Shown here: piece by piece, positions 23,955-32,735 of the stretch
Layout: each line of letters begins with the position of its first letter
How positions within the stretch are numbered: the stretch's first letter is position 1
NCBI GenBank assembly: GCA_041674865.1
Contig: JBAYUX010000001.1
Location: forward strand, 37,167 to 101,166
From: CALREA01 sp041674865
GTDB taxonomy: Bacteria > Patescibacteriota > Gracilibacteria > UBA1369 > UBA12463
Length of the DNA: 64,000 bases
Direction: 5' to 3'
The notes under the pieces: generated by a model
Seen by the model: the letters and a program-made list of their open reading frames with translations, nothing else
What the model was told of the DNA's origin: nothing
Database searches by the model: none
Made by a program: the position numbers and the translations under genes

Positions 23955-25642
23955 AAAATAAAGATCCGAAGCAAAACGTGATCGAGAAAATTATGGCGAA
24001 TCGTGGGCTACAAGAGCCGGAAGCGATCGCTACATTTTTGAGTGAGACCGAGCAGTTCCTCGATCCATTCTTGATGAAGGATATGCAAAAGGCCGTCGAG
24101 AGAATTGCCAAGGCAATTATCGACAAAGAGCGAGTGATTGTCTATGGAGATTACGATGTAGATGGAATTACCGGAACGACGATTCTTGTGAGAACGCTCA
24201 CGAAATTAGGCGCACAGGTTTCATATAGAATCCCACATCGATTTGATGATGGATATGGTTTACACGACAAGTATATCGACGAGTGCGCATCGATTGGTGC
24301 GAAACTAATTATCACCGTCGACTGTGGAATTTCTTGTGCCTCGCAAGTTGCCAAGGCCAACTTGCTCGGCATCGACACGATCATCACCGACCACCACACC
24401 ATCCCAGAAAAGCTCCCGGAAGCTCACGCAATTCTCCACCCACTTCAATCCGACTGTCCGTATCCATTCAAAGGTTTAACGGGCTCGGCGGTGGCGTTTA
24501 AGCTCGCACACGCCATGCTGGAGCCGAAGGCGGAAGCAGCTCCCGTTCTCGGTCTTCCCGTTCTCACCCCAGAACAACGCCTCGTCTTCCTCGAATCACT
24601 CACCGATCTTGCAAGTTTCGGAACGGTTGCCGACTGTGGACCACTTGTAGGAGAAAATCGAACGATCGTAAAACGTGGGCTCAAAGCCTTCAAACGAACA
24701 CACTGGTCCGGACTTCGCCAGATGAAACAGCTCGCAAAAATCGACGACAACGAAATTGACACGACAACGATCGGATTCAAGCTCGCACCACGAATCAACG
24801 CCGCAGGACGCATCGATCATCCATATGTCGCACTTCAATTGCTCCTTCGAGAAGAAGACGACACTCGGACTCGCGCACTTGCAGAAAAGCTCGAAAGCCT
24901 CAACGTAGAGCGCCAGGAGATGACTCGAAAGGCGGTCGACGAGGCGATGAAATTGTACAAACCCGAGTATCACAAGCATTTATTCATCGCGCACTCAAAA
25001 GATTGGCACACCGGAATTCTCGGACTTATTGCATCACGCGCGGTGAATACATTCGGCTGTCCGGCCATTATCTTACAAGATCGCGGCGACATGTTGGTCG
25101 CATCTGCACGCTCTATCGATGGATGTAACATTACTGATTTAATCGGTTCTCAAGGCGAAAATCTCATCACTTTCGGAGGTCACGCCGCAGCGGCAGGATT
25201 CTCTGTCTCCAAAGAAAAACTCCACATCGTCGAACGTGAATTCTATAAAGTTGCACAAAAAATGTGGGGCAGCGCAAATGGCGGATTCACTCCAACGCTC
25301 TCGCTCGACTGCGAAGTCTCTCATCAAGAACTCACCGTCGACAATGCATTACAACTCGAAAAAATGCAGCCCTTCGGAATCGGCAACGAGAAGCCACTTC
25401 TCAAACTCACCAACGCGATCATCACCGATATTTCTCTCATCGGAAAAGAACACAATCATGCACGCTTAACGATTCAAGCCGGCCGTCAAACCATCACAGG
25501 CATCTACTTCTCCGCTCCAGAAAAAGTTCTCCGCCGCCAAATCACATCCGACGCACCTGTTTCCATCGCCTGTCACCTTGAACTGAACCGCTTTCGCGGC
25601 AAGACGAGTTTGCAACTCATGGTTGCAGATATTGAGGTGTAA
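23924..25642 (+). CDS. recJ: Single-stranded-DNA exonuclease RecJ
   Basis: 572 residues. DHH-family 5'-3' ssDNA exonuclease. Catalytic motifs: YGDYDVDGITGT (DxD at 76-80), TVDCG (131-135), DHH (156-158). The DHHA1 domain carries FGGHAAAAGFSV, and an OB fold lies at the C-terminus. It starts inside the miaA coding sequence. Base composition changes near 24340 from AT-ending to GC-ending codons without any frame break. Confidence 0.95.
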   Translation: MSLLGKKWIVKNKDPKQNVIEKIMANRGLQEPEAIATFLSETEQFLDPFLMKDMQKAVERIAKAIIDKERVIVYGDYDVDGITGTTILVRTLTKLGAQVSYRIPHRFDDGYGLHDKYIDECASIGAKLIITVDCGISCASQVAKANLLGIDTIITDHHTIPEKLPEAHAILHPLQSDCPYPFKGLTGSAVAFKLAHAMLEPKAEAAPVLGLPVLTPEQRLVFLESLTDLASFGTVADCGPLVGENRTIVKRGLKAFKRTHWSGLRQMKQLAKIDDNEIDTTTIGFKLAPRINAAGRIDHPYVALQLLLREEDDTRTRALAEKLESLNVERQEMTRKAVDEAMKLYKPEYHKHLFIAHSKDWHTGILGLIASRAVNTFGCPAIILQDRGDMLVASARSIDGCNITDLIGSQGENLITFGGHAAAAGFSVSKEKLHIVEREFYKVAQKMWGSANGGFTPTLSLDCEVSHQELTVDNALQLEKMQPFGIGNEKPLLKLTNAIITDISLIGKEHNHARLTIQAGRQTITGIYFSAPEKVLRRQITSDAPVSIACHLELNRFRGKTSLQLMVADIEV

Positions 25643-25645
25643 CGT

Positions 25646-26653
25646 TTAGTCCTCCAATACTTGAGTTCTATCTACGCCCAATCGGGTTGCAGATACAACC
25701 GTTGTTGTTCCGCACATTTGATCTCGAAATTCAAGAAGAGCGCGAGTAATGACCTCAGCCTCAGCAATCCGTTTCTCCATATCGTCAACTTCGTCCGGGA
25801 AGGTATCCATATAGAATTCTCGAACACGCTCTGGATTGTAGAAGTAGAGGGCATCCTTCAGTACATCATCAAGAAGCGGTGGCTTGAGGTACGCTTGTGA
25901 CCATGAGAATGTACGAAGTTGTTGCTGAATGACTTCTTCTGCCGTAGTTCGTTTATCATCAATGCCATATACTTGAAGAAGTGCTGTGTGTAAATGAGCC
26001 CCATATCCATGTGCCTCGTGAATATTCGGCAAACCAAAATGCTTAAGAACTCGGCCATCAAGGTATTCCACAGTGTCACCATCGAGACCAAGGTAGTGAG
26101 ACATAGCATAAATCAAGGTCCGATCATGGGCCAATGAGCCAGAAGAGAAGCTATGTGTAGGATCAGAGATGGTAGCACCAAGATTGTTTGTTAAACCTGC
26201 GCGTGCTGAACCAATAGCTCTTTCGCAATCAGATTCAAGAGATCCGGGTTTTCCTGCTCGGATAGTTCCAGGTTTTTTGCCTTGCGGATGAGGAAGTGCA
26301 CCATTTTCAATAGCAACCATGAGGAGTGCTTGGAGTCCTGTAAAAGCAGCCTCTGTAAAGAAATATCTAAAATTTCTTTTACGATCTTCGAGTGCAGTAG
26401 CCGCCGGGGGCGCATGTCGAGAGAAGAATGTCCAAAAGGCGCCATATTGGCCCAGAACAAAATCTTCGAGCATTTGTCTATTAAAGTCGATCTGACCTCC
26501 AAGACCACATCCTTGGGGGTTTCGAAGCATCTGTTGTAGATTTCGCTTTCCGTTAGCAGCCATCCATTCTTTAAGTGCTTGATGAAACGGGGGCTGATGA
26601 TTTGCAGTATCTATCGTATCTACAAGTTGAAGATCTGTGCCAGGAGTATGCAT
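25646..26653 (-). CDS. Hypothetical protein, 335 residues
   Basis: Not recognised. Soluble, no signal or membrane segment. The region ~140-250 is rich in His/Gly/Leu (LTNNLGATISDPTHSFSSGS, HYLGLDGDTVEYLDGR, IHEAHGYGAHLHTALLQ) and may bind a metal, but no standard motif is complete. The gene converges with recJ, ending 3 bases from its stop. It has its own promoter at 26684-26712. Confidence 0.65.
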   Translation of the reverse strand: MHTPGTDLQLVDTIDTANHQPPFHQALKEWMAANGKRNLQQMLRNPQGCGLGGQIDFNRQMLEDFVLGQYGAFWTFFSRHAPPAATALEDRKRNFRYFFTEAAFTGLQALLMVAIENGALPHPQGKKPGTIRAGKPGSLESDCERAIGSARAGLTNNLGATISDPTHSFSSGSLAHDRTLIYAMSHYLGLDGDTVEYLDGRVLKHFGLPNIHEAHGYGAHLHTALLQVYGIDDKRTTAEEVIQQQLRTFSWSQAYLKPPLLDDVLKDALYFYNPERVREFYMDTFPDEVDDMEKRIAEAEVITRALLEFRDQMCGTTTVVSATRLGVDRTQVLED

Positions 26654-26683
26654 GGAAATTGAAAGTTTAAAAGCAAGATAGGT

Positions 26684-26712
26684 AATTTAATATAAAATAA
26701 TAAAAATGTCAA
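26684..26712 (-). promoter_or_regulatory. Sigma70-like promoter
   Basis: On the minus strand: TTGACA (26712-26707), 17-base spacer, TAAATT (26689-26684), 30 bases before the ATG at 26653. The rest of the 364-base gap up to 27017 holds the promoter at 26888 and a short upstream ORF. Otherwise I see only weak inverted repeats (CTCTGC with GCAGAG, about 26793-26850). Confidence 0.5.
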
Positions 26713-26887
26713 TATGTCGTACCGACTTGGATATATGTCCAGGTTTCAGGGCATCGTAAAGTCTCAGCACATTTTACTTCACAACTCCGCAAGCCTCTGC
26801 TAAGCTAGCTCCTTCCTTGGATTCCTTTGGAAAGCAGCCTTGGCAGAGATGCGACGTTTGTTAAAAGGAAAAATCCCATCTATAAAC

Positions 26888-26916
26888 TTGACGAAATACA
26901 GAAAAACATCTATAAT
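26888..26916 (+). promoter_or_regulatory. Strong sigma70-like promoter
   Basis: TTGACG (26888-26893), 17-base spacer, consensus TATAAT (26911-26916). It gives a ~95-base leader for the DHH gene at 27018. Confidence 0.75.
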
Positions 26917-26930
26917 TACATAATAGCTTG

Positions 26931-26990
26931 ATGAAAAAGGCCATGGGCACAAGTCCAAAAGCCATCAGTAAAGCTAGAAACCTCACGTAA
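26931..26990 (+). CDS. Candidate 19-residue upstream ORF
   Basis: Starts about 8 bases after the predicted transcription start and ends 27 bases before the DHH gene. The peptide is MKKAMGTSPKAISKARNLT, basic and with no known match. It could be a leader peptide or chance. Confidence 0.25.
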   Translation: MKKAMGTSPKAISKARNLT

Positions 26991-27017
26991 TTCCAACACT
27001 ACCAAAATACAATTACC

Positions 27018-28781
27018 ATGACTCCAAATTCCGTCCAGCAAGAAATCGTTAACTTACTCCTCAGCTCTCAGAAAATTCTGATTATGGCATCATCGCCAGC
27101 AGATGGTGATTGTATTGGCGCGTCACTTTCGTTGTATCTCACACTCAAAAAACTCGACAAAGAAATTACTGTCGTCTGTCCAGACCCAATTCCAGGGCTC
27201 TATCACTTTCTTCCAACCACACATGTGATTGGTAATCGTGTTGTTGCGTCAAAAGATTTCGTCATTACGATCGATACGAAAAAAGTTCAGATGGCGAACG
27301 TGAAGTCGTTCGTCGAAGATGGAAAAATTAATATTATCGTCATGCCAGAGAATGGCCGTCTCTCAGAAGAAGACGTGTCATTTAATTATGGACCAGATAG
27401 ATATGATCTCATTATTACCGTCGATACTGGTGGACTCGAGCAGCTCGGAAATCTCTATGCAAATAACATCGAAATGTTTCATCAGATTCCAGTGATCAAT
27501 ATCGATCACCACTTTAGCAATGATCATTTTGGAAAGGTAAATCTCGTCGATGTCATGGCATCCGCGACAACAGAGTTGATCATTCCGCTCATTTCTATGC
27601 TCGAAGAGCAGTCGAAAAAAGAGCTTTGGGATGAGGATATTGCGACATTGCTCTTGACCGGAATTATCACCGATACGGGAAGTTTTCAGAACTCAAACAC
27701 AACTCCACGCGCATTTGATGCATCAGCGCAGCTCATCTCATATGGCGCACGTCAGCAAGAAATTATCCAACACATCTTCAAAACCAAACAGCTCACAACG
27801 CTTAAATTGTGGGGACGAATTCTTTCCAAAATGCAGACCGATGAGAAGTTTCACATCGTTTGGTCAGTACTCACACGAAAAGATTTTGCCGACACAGGCG
27901 CAGAAGAAAATGAAACAGGTGGCATTATCGACGAGCTTCTTTCAAACGCTCCAGGTGCAGAAATTATCTGTCTCCTGAAAGAAAAGAAAGACGGCCTCAT
28001 CTCTGGATCAATTCGCACAACAAATCCATCAGTCGACGCTTCAGCACTCGCAGAAAACTTTGGCGGTGGCGGACACACTCGCGCTGCAGGCTTCAAAGTC
28101 ACCAATATGCCAGTCGACAAACTTGAAGAGCAGATTCTCAAAATCTTCCGCGAATATCAGAGCAAACGTCTCGGTATCCCGCTCAATGAAGAAGAGGTAA
28201 CGGTTTCAGCTCCACCGGTCGTTCACGCTGCGCCACCTGTTGTACACACGCCAGCTCCAATCCAAGCTCCCGTAATTTCACAGCCAATGCCAAAACCAGT
28301 TATTCCGCCTACTCCAATTCCGCAAACTCCAGTGGTGCCAGTTCCAGCCACTCCAGTTTCAGTCCCAGTAGCTCCAGCCCCAATAGTCGAACACCCAAAG
28401 CCAATGGTTCCACCAGTTGCACCGCCAGTACATCCGGTACCGTCGGTTCCAGTAGCTCCAGCTTACGTTCCACCAGTTGCACCTCCTATGCATGCGCCAG
28501 TACCAGCTCCACAGGTTGCACCACCTCAGGCTCCAGTTATGCCACCTGTTTTGCCACAGCCAATGCCAGCGCCATTTTCGCAGGCACAAGCCGTCGCAGT
28601 TCCACCACAACCACAACCAAAACCATCAACAGCATTCAACTTCCAGGAGCCAACTGAGCCAGAAGCACCACCTGCAGCTCAAACAGAAGGTGTCGTTTCT
28701 GAGGAATCTGCATCACCATCGTCAGTTGACGCGAAGCCTGAAGAACCAAAGCCAGAAGCTCCGTATAGTTTTGGAAAGTGA
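27018..28781 (+). CDS. DHH/DHHA1 phosphoesterase (NrnA-like) with long Pro-rich tail
   Basis: 587 residues. DHH domain: PADGDCIG (27-34), VTVDTGG and NIDHHFSND. TGIITDTGSFQNSNT follows, then the DHHA1 domain with FGGGGHTRAAG (~350-360). Family members degrade nano-RNA, pAp or cyclic dinucleotides. The His that usually starts motif I (HxxPDxD) is Ser25 here. After the ~375-residue core comes a ~200-residue tail built mostly of Pro, Val and Ala (PVxPxP-type spacing) ending EAPYSFGK, which the family normally lacks. Confidence 0.85.
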   Translation: MTPNSVQQEIVNLLLSSQKILIMASSPADGDCIGASLSLYLTLKKLDKEITVVCPDPIPGLYHFLPTTHVIGNRVVASKDFVITIDTKKVQMANVKSFVEDGKINIIVMPENGRLSEEDVSFNYGPDRYDLIITVDTGGLEQLGNLYANNIEMFHQIPVINIDHHFSNDHFGKVNLVDVMASATTELIIPLISMLEEQSKKELWDEDIATLLLTGIITDTGSFQNSNTTPRAFDASAQLISYGARQQEIIQHIFKTKQLTTLKLWGRILSKMQTDEKFHIVWSVLTRKDFADTGAEENETGGIIDELLSNAPGAEIICLLKEKKDGLISGSIRTTNPSVDASALAENFGGGGHTRAAGFKVTNMPVDKLEEQILKIFREYQSKRLGIPLNEEEVTVSAPPVVHAAPPVVHTPAPIQAPVISQPMPKPVIPPTPIPQTPVVPVPATPVSVPVAPAPIVEHPKPMVPPVAPPVHPVPSVPVAPAYVPPVAPPMHAPVPAPQVAPPQAPVMPPVLPQPMPAPFSQAQAVAVPPQPQPKPSTAFNFQEPTEPEAPPAAQTEGVVSEESASPSSVDAKPEEPKPEAPYSFGK

Positions 28782-28794
28782 GTTCCGGAAAACG

Positions 28795-29544
28795 CTACAC
28801 CTCTTCCGCAATACTATCGGCGATTTCGTAATTTCCGTAAACGTTTGTGACGTCGTCATCTTCTTCCAGTAACTCGATCAACTTCAAAAGTTGGCGAGCT
28901 TTTTCGACATCACTAACCTCGACGGTATTCTTTGGTAAGTAGGTGATTTCACTTTTTGAAATGGTATGTCCGGCTTTTTCCAAAGCGACTTTTACCGCAT
29001 GAAGATCGGAAGGATCGGTTTTGACCTCAACCATACCTTCTTCGACATTCACGTCAGACGCACCGGCATCAATCGCAGCAAGCTCAATTTCATCCGCAGA
29101 TTTTCCCCCAGCGAGTGAAATTTCAATCAATCCAACTTTATCAAACATCCATGCAACCGTTCCTGCAGCACCAAGTTCACCACCATTTTTCATTAAGATT
29201 AATTTCACACTCTGAAGCGAACGATTTTTATTGTCAGTCAAAACATCAATGAGCATCACTGTATTTGCAGGTCCACGAGCCTCATACAGGGCATCGGAAA
29301 TAATAGTGTCGTCTTTCAACTCACCAGTACCTTTTTTGATAGCTCGTTCGATGTTGGCATTTGGAACACCATCAGCTTTTGCGCGTTCAACTGCAGCACG
29401 AAGAGAAACATTGATGCCGATGTCACCACCGCTTCGGGCGGCAACTTCAACTAATTTTGCATGTTTAGAGTAAGATTGTCCTTTTTTCGCGTCAGTTACC
29501 GACTTTCGAGCTTGAATATTGTGCCATTTGGAGTGTCCAGACAT
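28795..29544 (-). CDS. yebC: YebC/TACO1 family translation/transcription factor
   Basis: About 249 residues from the ATG at 29544, whose product begins MSGHSKWHNIQARKSVTDAK, the near-universal YebC start. A longer frame to 29583 adds no conserved sequence. Blocks ARSGGDIGINVSLRAAVERA, NANIERAIKKG and YEARGP are diagnostic. YebC proteins act as regulators or as ribosome-associated factors that help with polyproline stretches. The neighbouring DHH gene, which converges on it, encodes a very Pro-rich protein. Confidence 0.95.
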   Translation of the reverse strand: MSGHSKWHNIQARKSVTDAKKGQSYSKHAKLVEVAARSGGDIGINVSLRAAVERAKADGVPNANIERAIKKGTGELKDDTIISDALYEARGPANTVMLIDVLTDNKNRSLQSVKLILMKNGGELGAAGTVAWMFDKVGLIEISLAGGKSADEIELAAIDAGASDVNVEEGMVEVKTDPSDLHAVKVALEKAGHTISKSEITYLPKNTVEVSDVEKARQLLKLIELLEEDDDVTNVYGNYEIADSIAEEV

Positions 29545-29643
29545 AGGGGTGTGCGTCAAAAATACGCACGCAGTGTAGACCATTTTTCGACCCTCGGCAA
29601 CGGTCTATTAAAGCCAGAAATCAAGAAAGTCTCCTGGGACACT

Positions 29644-29671
29644 AGACAAAACATGAAAATAGTATTATGAT
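29644..29671 (+). promoter_or_regulatory. Sigma70-like promoter
   Basis: TAGACA (29644-29649), 16-base spacer, TATGAT (29666-29671), 23 bases before the ATG at 29695. Confidence 0.45.
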
Positions 29672-29694
29672 AGCACGCCATAAAACTCCCACAA

Positions 29695-31173
29695 ATGAAA
29701 CCTCGAAATACGCCACGAGAAGGATCAGTAGATAGCACTCCAGTTAAGAAAAGTTCACGCAGTCGAGCAGTCGGAGCTCTTGTGGTAGCAATTGGAGTAT
29801 CGATTGCTGGTATATATGAATATGGAAAAAGTAGTACAGAAAAAGCATCTCCGAAACTATCGGCGGAGCAGATTCCGAGCACAACAAAAGCACCAGTGAA
29901 AACAGCTCAAGAAGTAGATTCAAGCGCAGTACCATCACGAGACATATCATACGGAAAAGCGCCAAGACTTGAAGTGGACTCATCAATTGAGATTCCTACA
30001 TTTACGCATCTTCAAACATCAATGTCATTTCAAAAACCAAAAAATCTTGAAATGGACGATAAAGAATTTCTCGAATTTTCAAAAACGATAGGAGGTATGA
30101 TTAAGCAGGGATACGAGGAGGCGCTTGTTCCATCATTGCAATTAACAGATCGCAATGCTCGAGATGGAGCAATAAGTGATTTTATGACACAGGTAGCAGG
30201 GATGCTTGCAACGATTGATCCTCGATCAGCAAAAGAGATGGAAGAGTTTCGTAAAACATGGACCATGGATCCATATGCACTTACGGATCATTTCAATGCA
30301 TACCTAAAACCGGGCGGATGGTATCTTGCATTTCACGTCGATACGAACGAAGGAATGAGCTTAGAAATGTTTCCTATTCAAGACAGTACATCGATGCGAA
30401 TTGAGAATGGAGCAAATGCCTTTCAGATACCAGTTATTACATTGAGAAAGAGTTTATCTCCTCGTTCATCGCATCAAGGTGAGGTAGCAAGAGTTGATAA
30501 TTTTTTCAAAGAAGCGGTGGTATTTGGAGAGAGATCGAGTGAGGTTGCTAATAGGGTGAGAAATATGAGACCACCTTTACCGAATTTTCAGCAGGGTAGT
30601 GAGGATTTAGCAGAAACTCAGCGAACAATATATCACGACTTTCTCATACATGAATCTGGGCACGCTTGGGTAGCAAAGCAATTTCCAAAAACAGGAGCAA
30701 TGACAGATCAGGATAAGGCATTTCGTGTGCCTCTCGTATTATTAGGAGATGAGGGAAATCAAGGATTACGTATCGATTTGAGTGGTGTATATCCGGCAGC
30801 AGCGTTTCAAGAGTTATGCGGGGTAGGGATTCAAATGGCACGTGGTATGAATAAAATTCCAGATAATAACGTTATGTTTTTTGAATCGGAAAATCCTGCG
30901 AGACAGGGATTAGATTCATACATACTCGTTCATAAGTTGGTGCCAATTGCGACTTTACAGGCAGCGCCAGACTCACCACAGAAGAGGGCGATGATGGAAG
31001 AGTTTATGACAAAAGGAAATATTAATTTCGATAAGTTAAAGTTGCTGGTTGGAACTCCTCCGTACTCTATTGAGCACACGAAAAAAGCAGGTGAATTGCT
31101 CTATAGATTTGGATATGCATTATTCCAAAAGGCTGAAAGAGGAGACCTTGAGCTTGTAAAAATTGGACAATAA
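29695..31173 (+). CDS. Membrane-anchored protein with HExxH metallopeptidase motif
   Basis: 492 residues. A basic N-terminus is followed by one membrane segment (~25-43, AVGALVVAIGVSIAGIY); the rest is presumably extracytoplasmic. HESGHAWVAKQF places a zinc-peptidase-type HExxH at H319, E320 and H323, within a helix after FLIHES. A possible third ligand lies downstream (for example in EGNQGLRID or AFQELCGVG) but cannot be fixed. No known peptidase family recognised, so the motif is suggestive only. Confidence 0.6.
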   Translation: MKPRNTPREGSVDSTPVKKSSRSRAVGALVVAIGVSIAGIYEYGKSSTEKASPKLSAEQIPSTTKAPVKTAQEVDSSAVPSRDISYGKAPRLEVDSSIEIPTFTHLQTSMSFQKPKNLEMDDKEFLEFSKTIGGMIKQGYEEALVPSLQLTDRNARDGAISDFMTQVAGMLATIDPRSAKEMEEFRKTWTMDPYALTDHFNAYLKPGGWYLAFHVDTNEGMSLEMFPIQDSTSMRIENGANAFQIPVITLRKSLSPRSSHQGEVARVDNFFKEAVVFGERSSEVANRVRNMRPPLPNFQQGSEDLAETQRTIYHDFLIHESGHAWVAKQFPKTGAMTDQDKAFRVPLVLLGDEGNQGLRIDLSGVYPAAAFQELCGVGIQMARGMNKIPDNNVMFFESENPARQGLDSYILVHKLVPIATLQAAPDSPQKRAMMEEFMTKGNINFDKLKLLVGTPPYSIEHTKKAGELLYRFGYALFQKAERGDLELVKIGQ

Positions 31174-31197
31174 AAAGTCCAGATCTTATCTCATTTT

Positions 31198-32430
31198 TTA
31201 TCTCACCACCTTCGCAACTTCTGCACTTACGCCTGGTTCAAATACGCCAGGAATAATTTTTTCAGCAGTTGGATTGGCGACGAGCGCAGCGAGAGCTTTT
31301 GCTGCGGCAATTTGCATATCGATGGTCATGACTTTTACGCGGTTATCGAGGGCGCCGCGGAAAATTCCCGGGAAGACCAAGACGTTATTGAGCTGATTTG
31401 GAAAGTCGCTACGGCCTGTGGCACATACAGCGGCGCCCGCCTCAATCGCCTCATTTGGCATGATTTCTGGTGTTGGATTTGCCATTGCGAATACTATTGG
31501 CCCACCAGGGCCAAGCCGCCCATCCCCGTTCATTCCTGTTCCCGCGCCCGCATTCGCCATACTCGCAACCATCTCCTTCGTAATGAGTCCAGCCTTCGAA
31601 ACGCCAATCACAACATCGGCTCCATGAATCGCATCAGCAAGCGATCCACGAACACCTCTCGGATTCGACTTCTTCGCATACAATATTTTTTCATCATTCA
31701 TATCAGCACGATCTTCCGCAATAATACCTTTCGAATCGACAAGAATCACATCTGTCGCACCGGCCGTCATCAGCAAATCAGCAATTGAAATCCCCGCCGC
31801 GCCGGCGCCACTAATCACAATCTTCGCCGTCTCCAATTGCTTTCCAACAACCTTCATCGCGTTGTATAAGCCTGCGAGACAGATCACCGCTGTGCCGTGC
31901 TGATCATCATGGAAAACAGGAATATCGAGCTCCTCACGCAATCGTCGTTCGACCTCAAAGCATCGTGGTGCAGAAATATCCTCCAAATTAATTCCACCAA
32001 AAATCGGCGCAATCATTTTGACGACACGCACAATTTCTTCAACATCCTGCGTATCAACGCAAATAGGAAATGCATCAACATTCGCAAACTTCTTGAACAA
32101 AGAGCACTTACCCTCCATAACAGGAATACCTGCACGTGCTCCAATATTTCCCAAACCCAAAACCGCACTTCCATCGCTGACAACCGCAACGGTATTTCCT
32201 TTGATGGTCGTCGCATAGAGCGCCTCAGTTTCGAGATTTGGCCGCTGCCCACTCGCCTTACCAGCCGCAATCGCAGCCTGCTCTTCTTCAGCAATAAGCT
32301 TGCAAGGATCGGCAACTCCAGGCGTGTAATACACCTTCAAGTCATCGATCGAATCCATTGGCACCTTTAAACCGGTGAACAACTTACCCCGGTACTTCTT
32401 GTGTTGTTCGATTGGGAATGTAGAATCCAT
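31198..32430 (-). CDS. NAD(P)-dependent malic enzyme
   Basis: 410 residues, the short bacterial form without a phosphotransacetylase domain. YYTPGVADPC, KGNTVAVVSDGSAVLGLGNIG and the metal-binding FHDDQHGTAV segment are present, as is the Rossmann motif GAGAAGISIADLLM. It decarboxylates malate to pyruvate and so can feed the PDH complex encoded in this window. It is the last gene of a set with an SLH protein and a small membrane protein (gaps 17 and 12 bases). Confidence 0.93.
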   Translation of the reverse strand: MDSTFPIEQHKKYRGKLFTGLKVPMDSIDDLKVYYTPGVADPCKLIAEEEQAAIAAGKASGQRPNLETEALYATTIKGNTVAVVSDGSAVLGLGNIGARAGIPVMEGKCSLFKKFANVDAFPICVDTQDVEEIVRVVKMIAPIFGGINLEDISAPRCFEVERRLREELDIPVFHDDQHGTAVICLAGLYNAMKVVGKQLETAKIVISGAGAAGISIADLLMTAGATDVILVDSKGIIAEDRADMNDEKILYAKKSNPRGVRGSLADAIHGADVVIGVSKAGLITKEMVASMANAGAGTGMNGDGRLGPGGPIVFAMANPTPEIMPNEAIEAGAAVCATGRSDFPNQLNNVLVFPGIFRGALDNRVKVMTIDMQIAAAKALAALVANPTAEKIIPGVFEPGVSAEVAKVVR

Positions 32431-32442
32431 AAAAGAGAAAAA

Positions 32443-32718
32443 TTATTTTTTTACAGGAGATTTGGGCGGAGTACTTGTGCCCGGTTTGGTAGTAGGGAAT
32501 GAGGAGAGAAAGGGTGTTTGAACAGCAGAACTGTCGCTAGAATTATCGCTCGTAGACTGACTCGTCTGAACTTGTTTTGGCACTGGCTGCTTAGTAGCTC
32601 GTGGATCTACACCAAATCGATCATGGAGAAATCCACCAATGATCAGCCCCAAAAGAACAACGATGAACATTGTTACAAACATCACAAGTTGTTTCTTCCA
32701 GATGAAGGTCATCGCCAT
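32443..32718 (-). CDS. Small single-pass membrane protein
   Basis: 91 residues: one transmembrane helix at ~9-29 (LVMFVTMFIVVLLGLIIGGF), then a Ser/Thr/Pro/Gln-rich, probably disordered tail ending in KSPVKK. Function unknown. Sandwiched between the SLH gene and malic enzyme. Confidence 0.6.
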   Translation of the reverse strand: MAMTFIWKKQLVMFVTMFIVVLLGLIIGGFLHDRFGVDPRATKQPVPKQVQTSQSTSDNSSDSSAVQTPFLSSFPTTKPGTSTPPKSPVKK

Positions 32719-32735
32719 ACCAAGGACGTAATGAA

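Noticed and set aside
28359..28616. Minus-strand Trp-rich ORF of 85 codons
   Set aside because: It arises from the complement of the Pro-codon-rich tail of the DHH protein; codon artefact.
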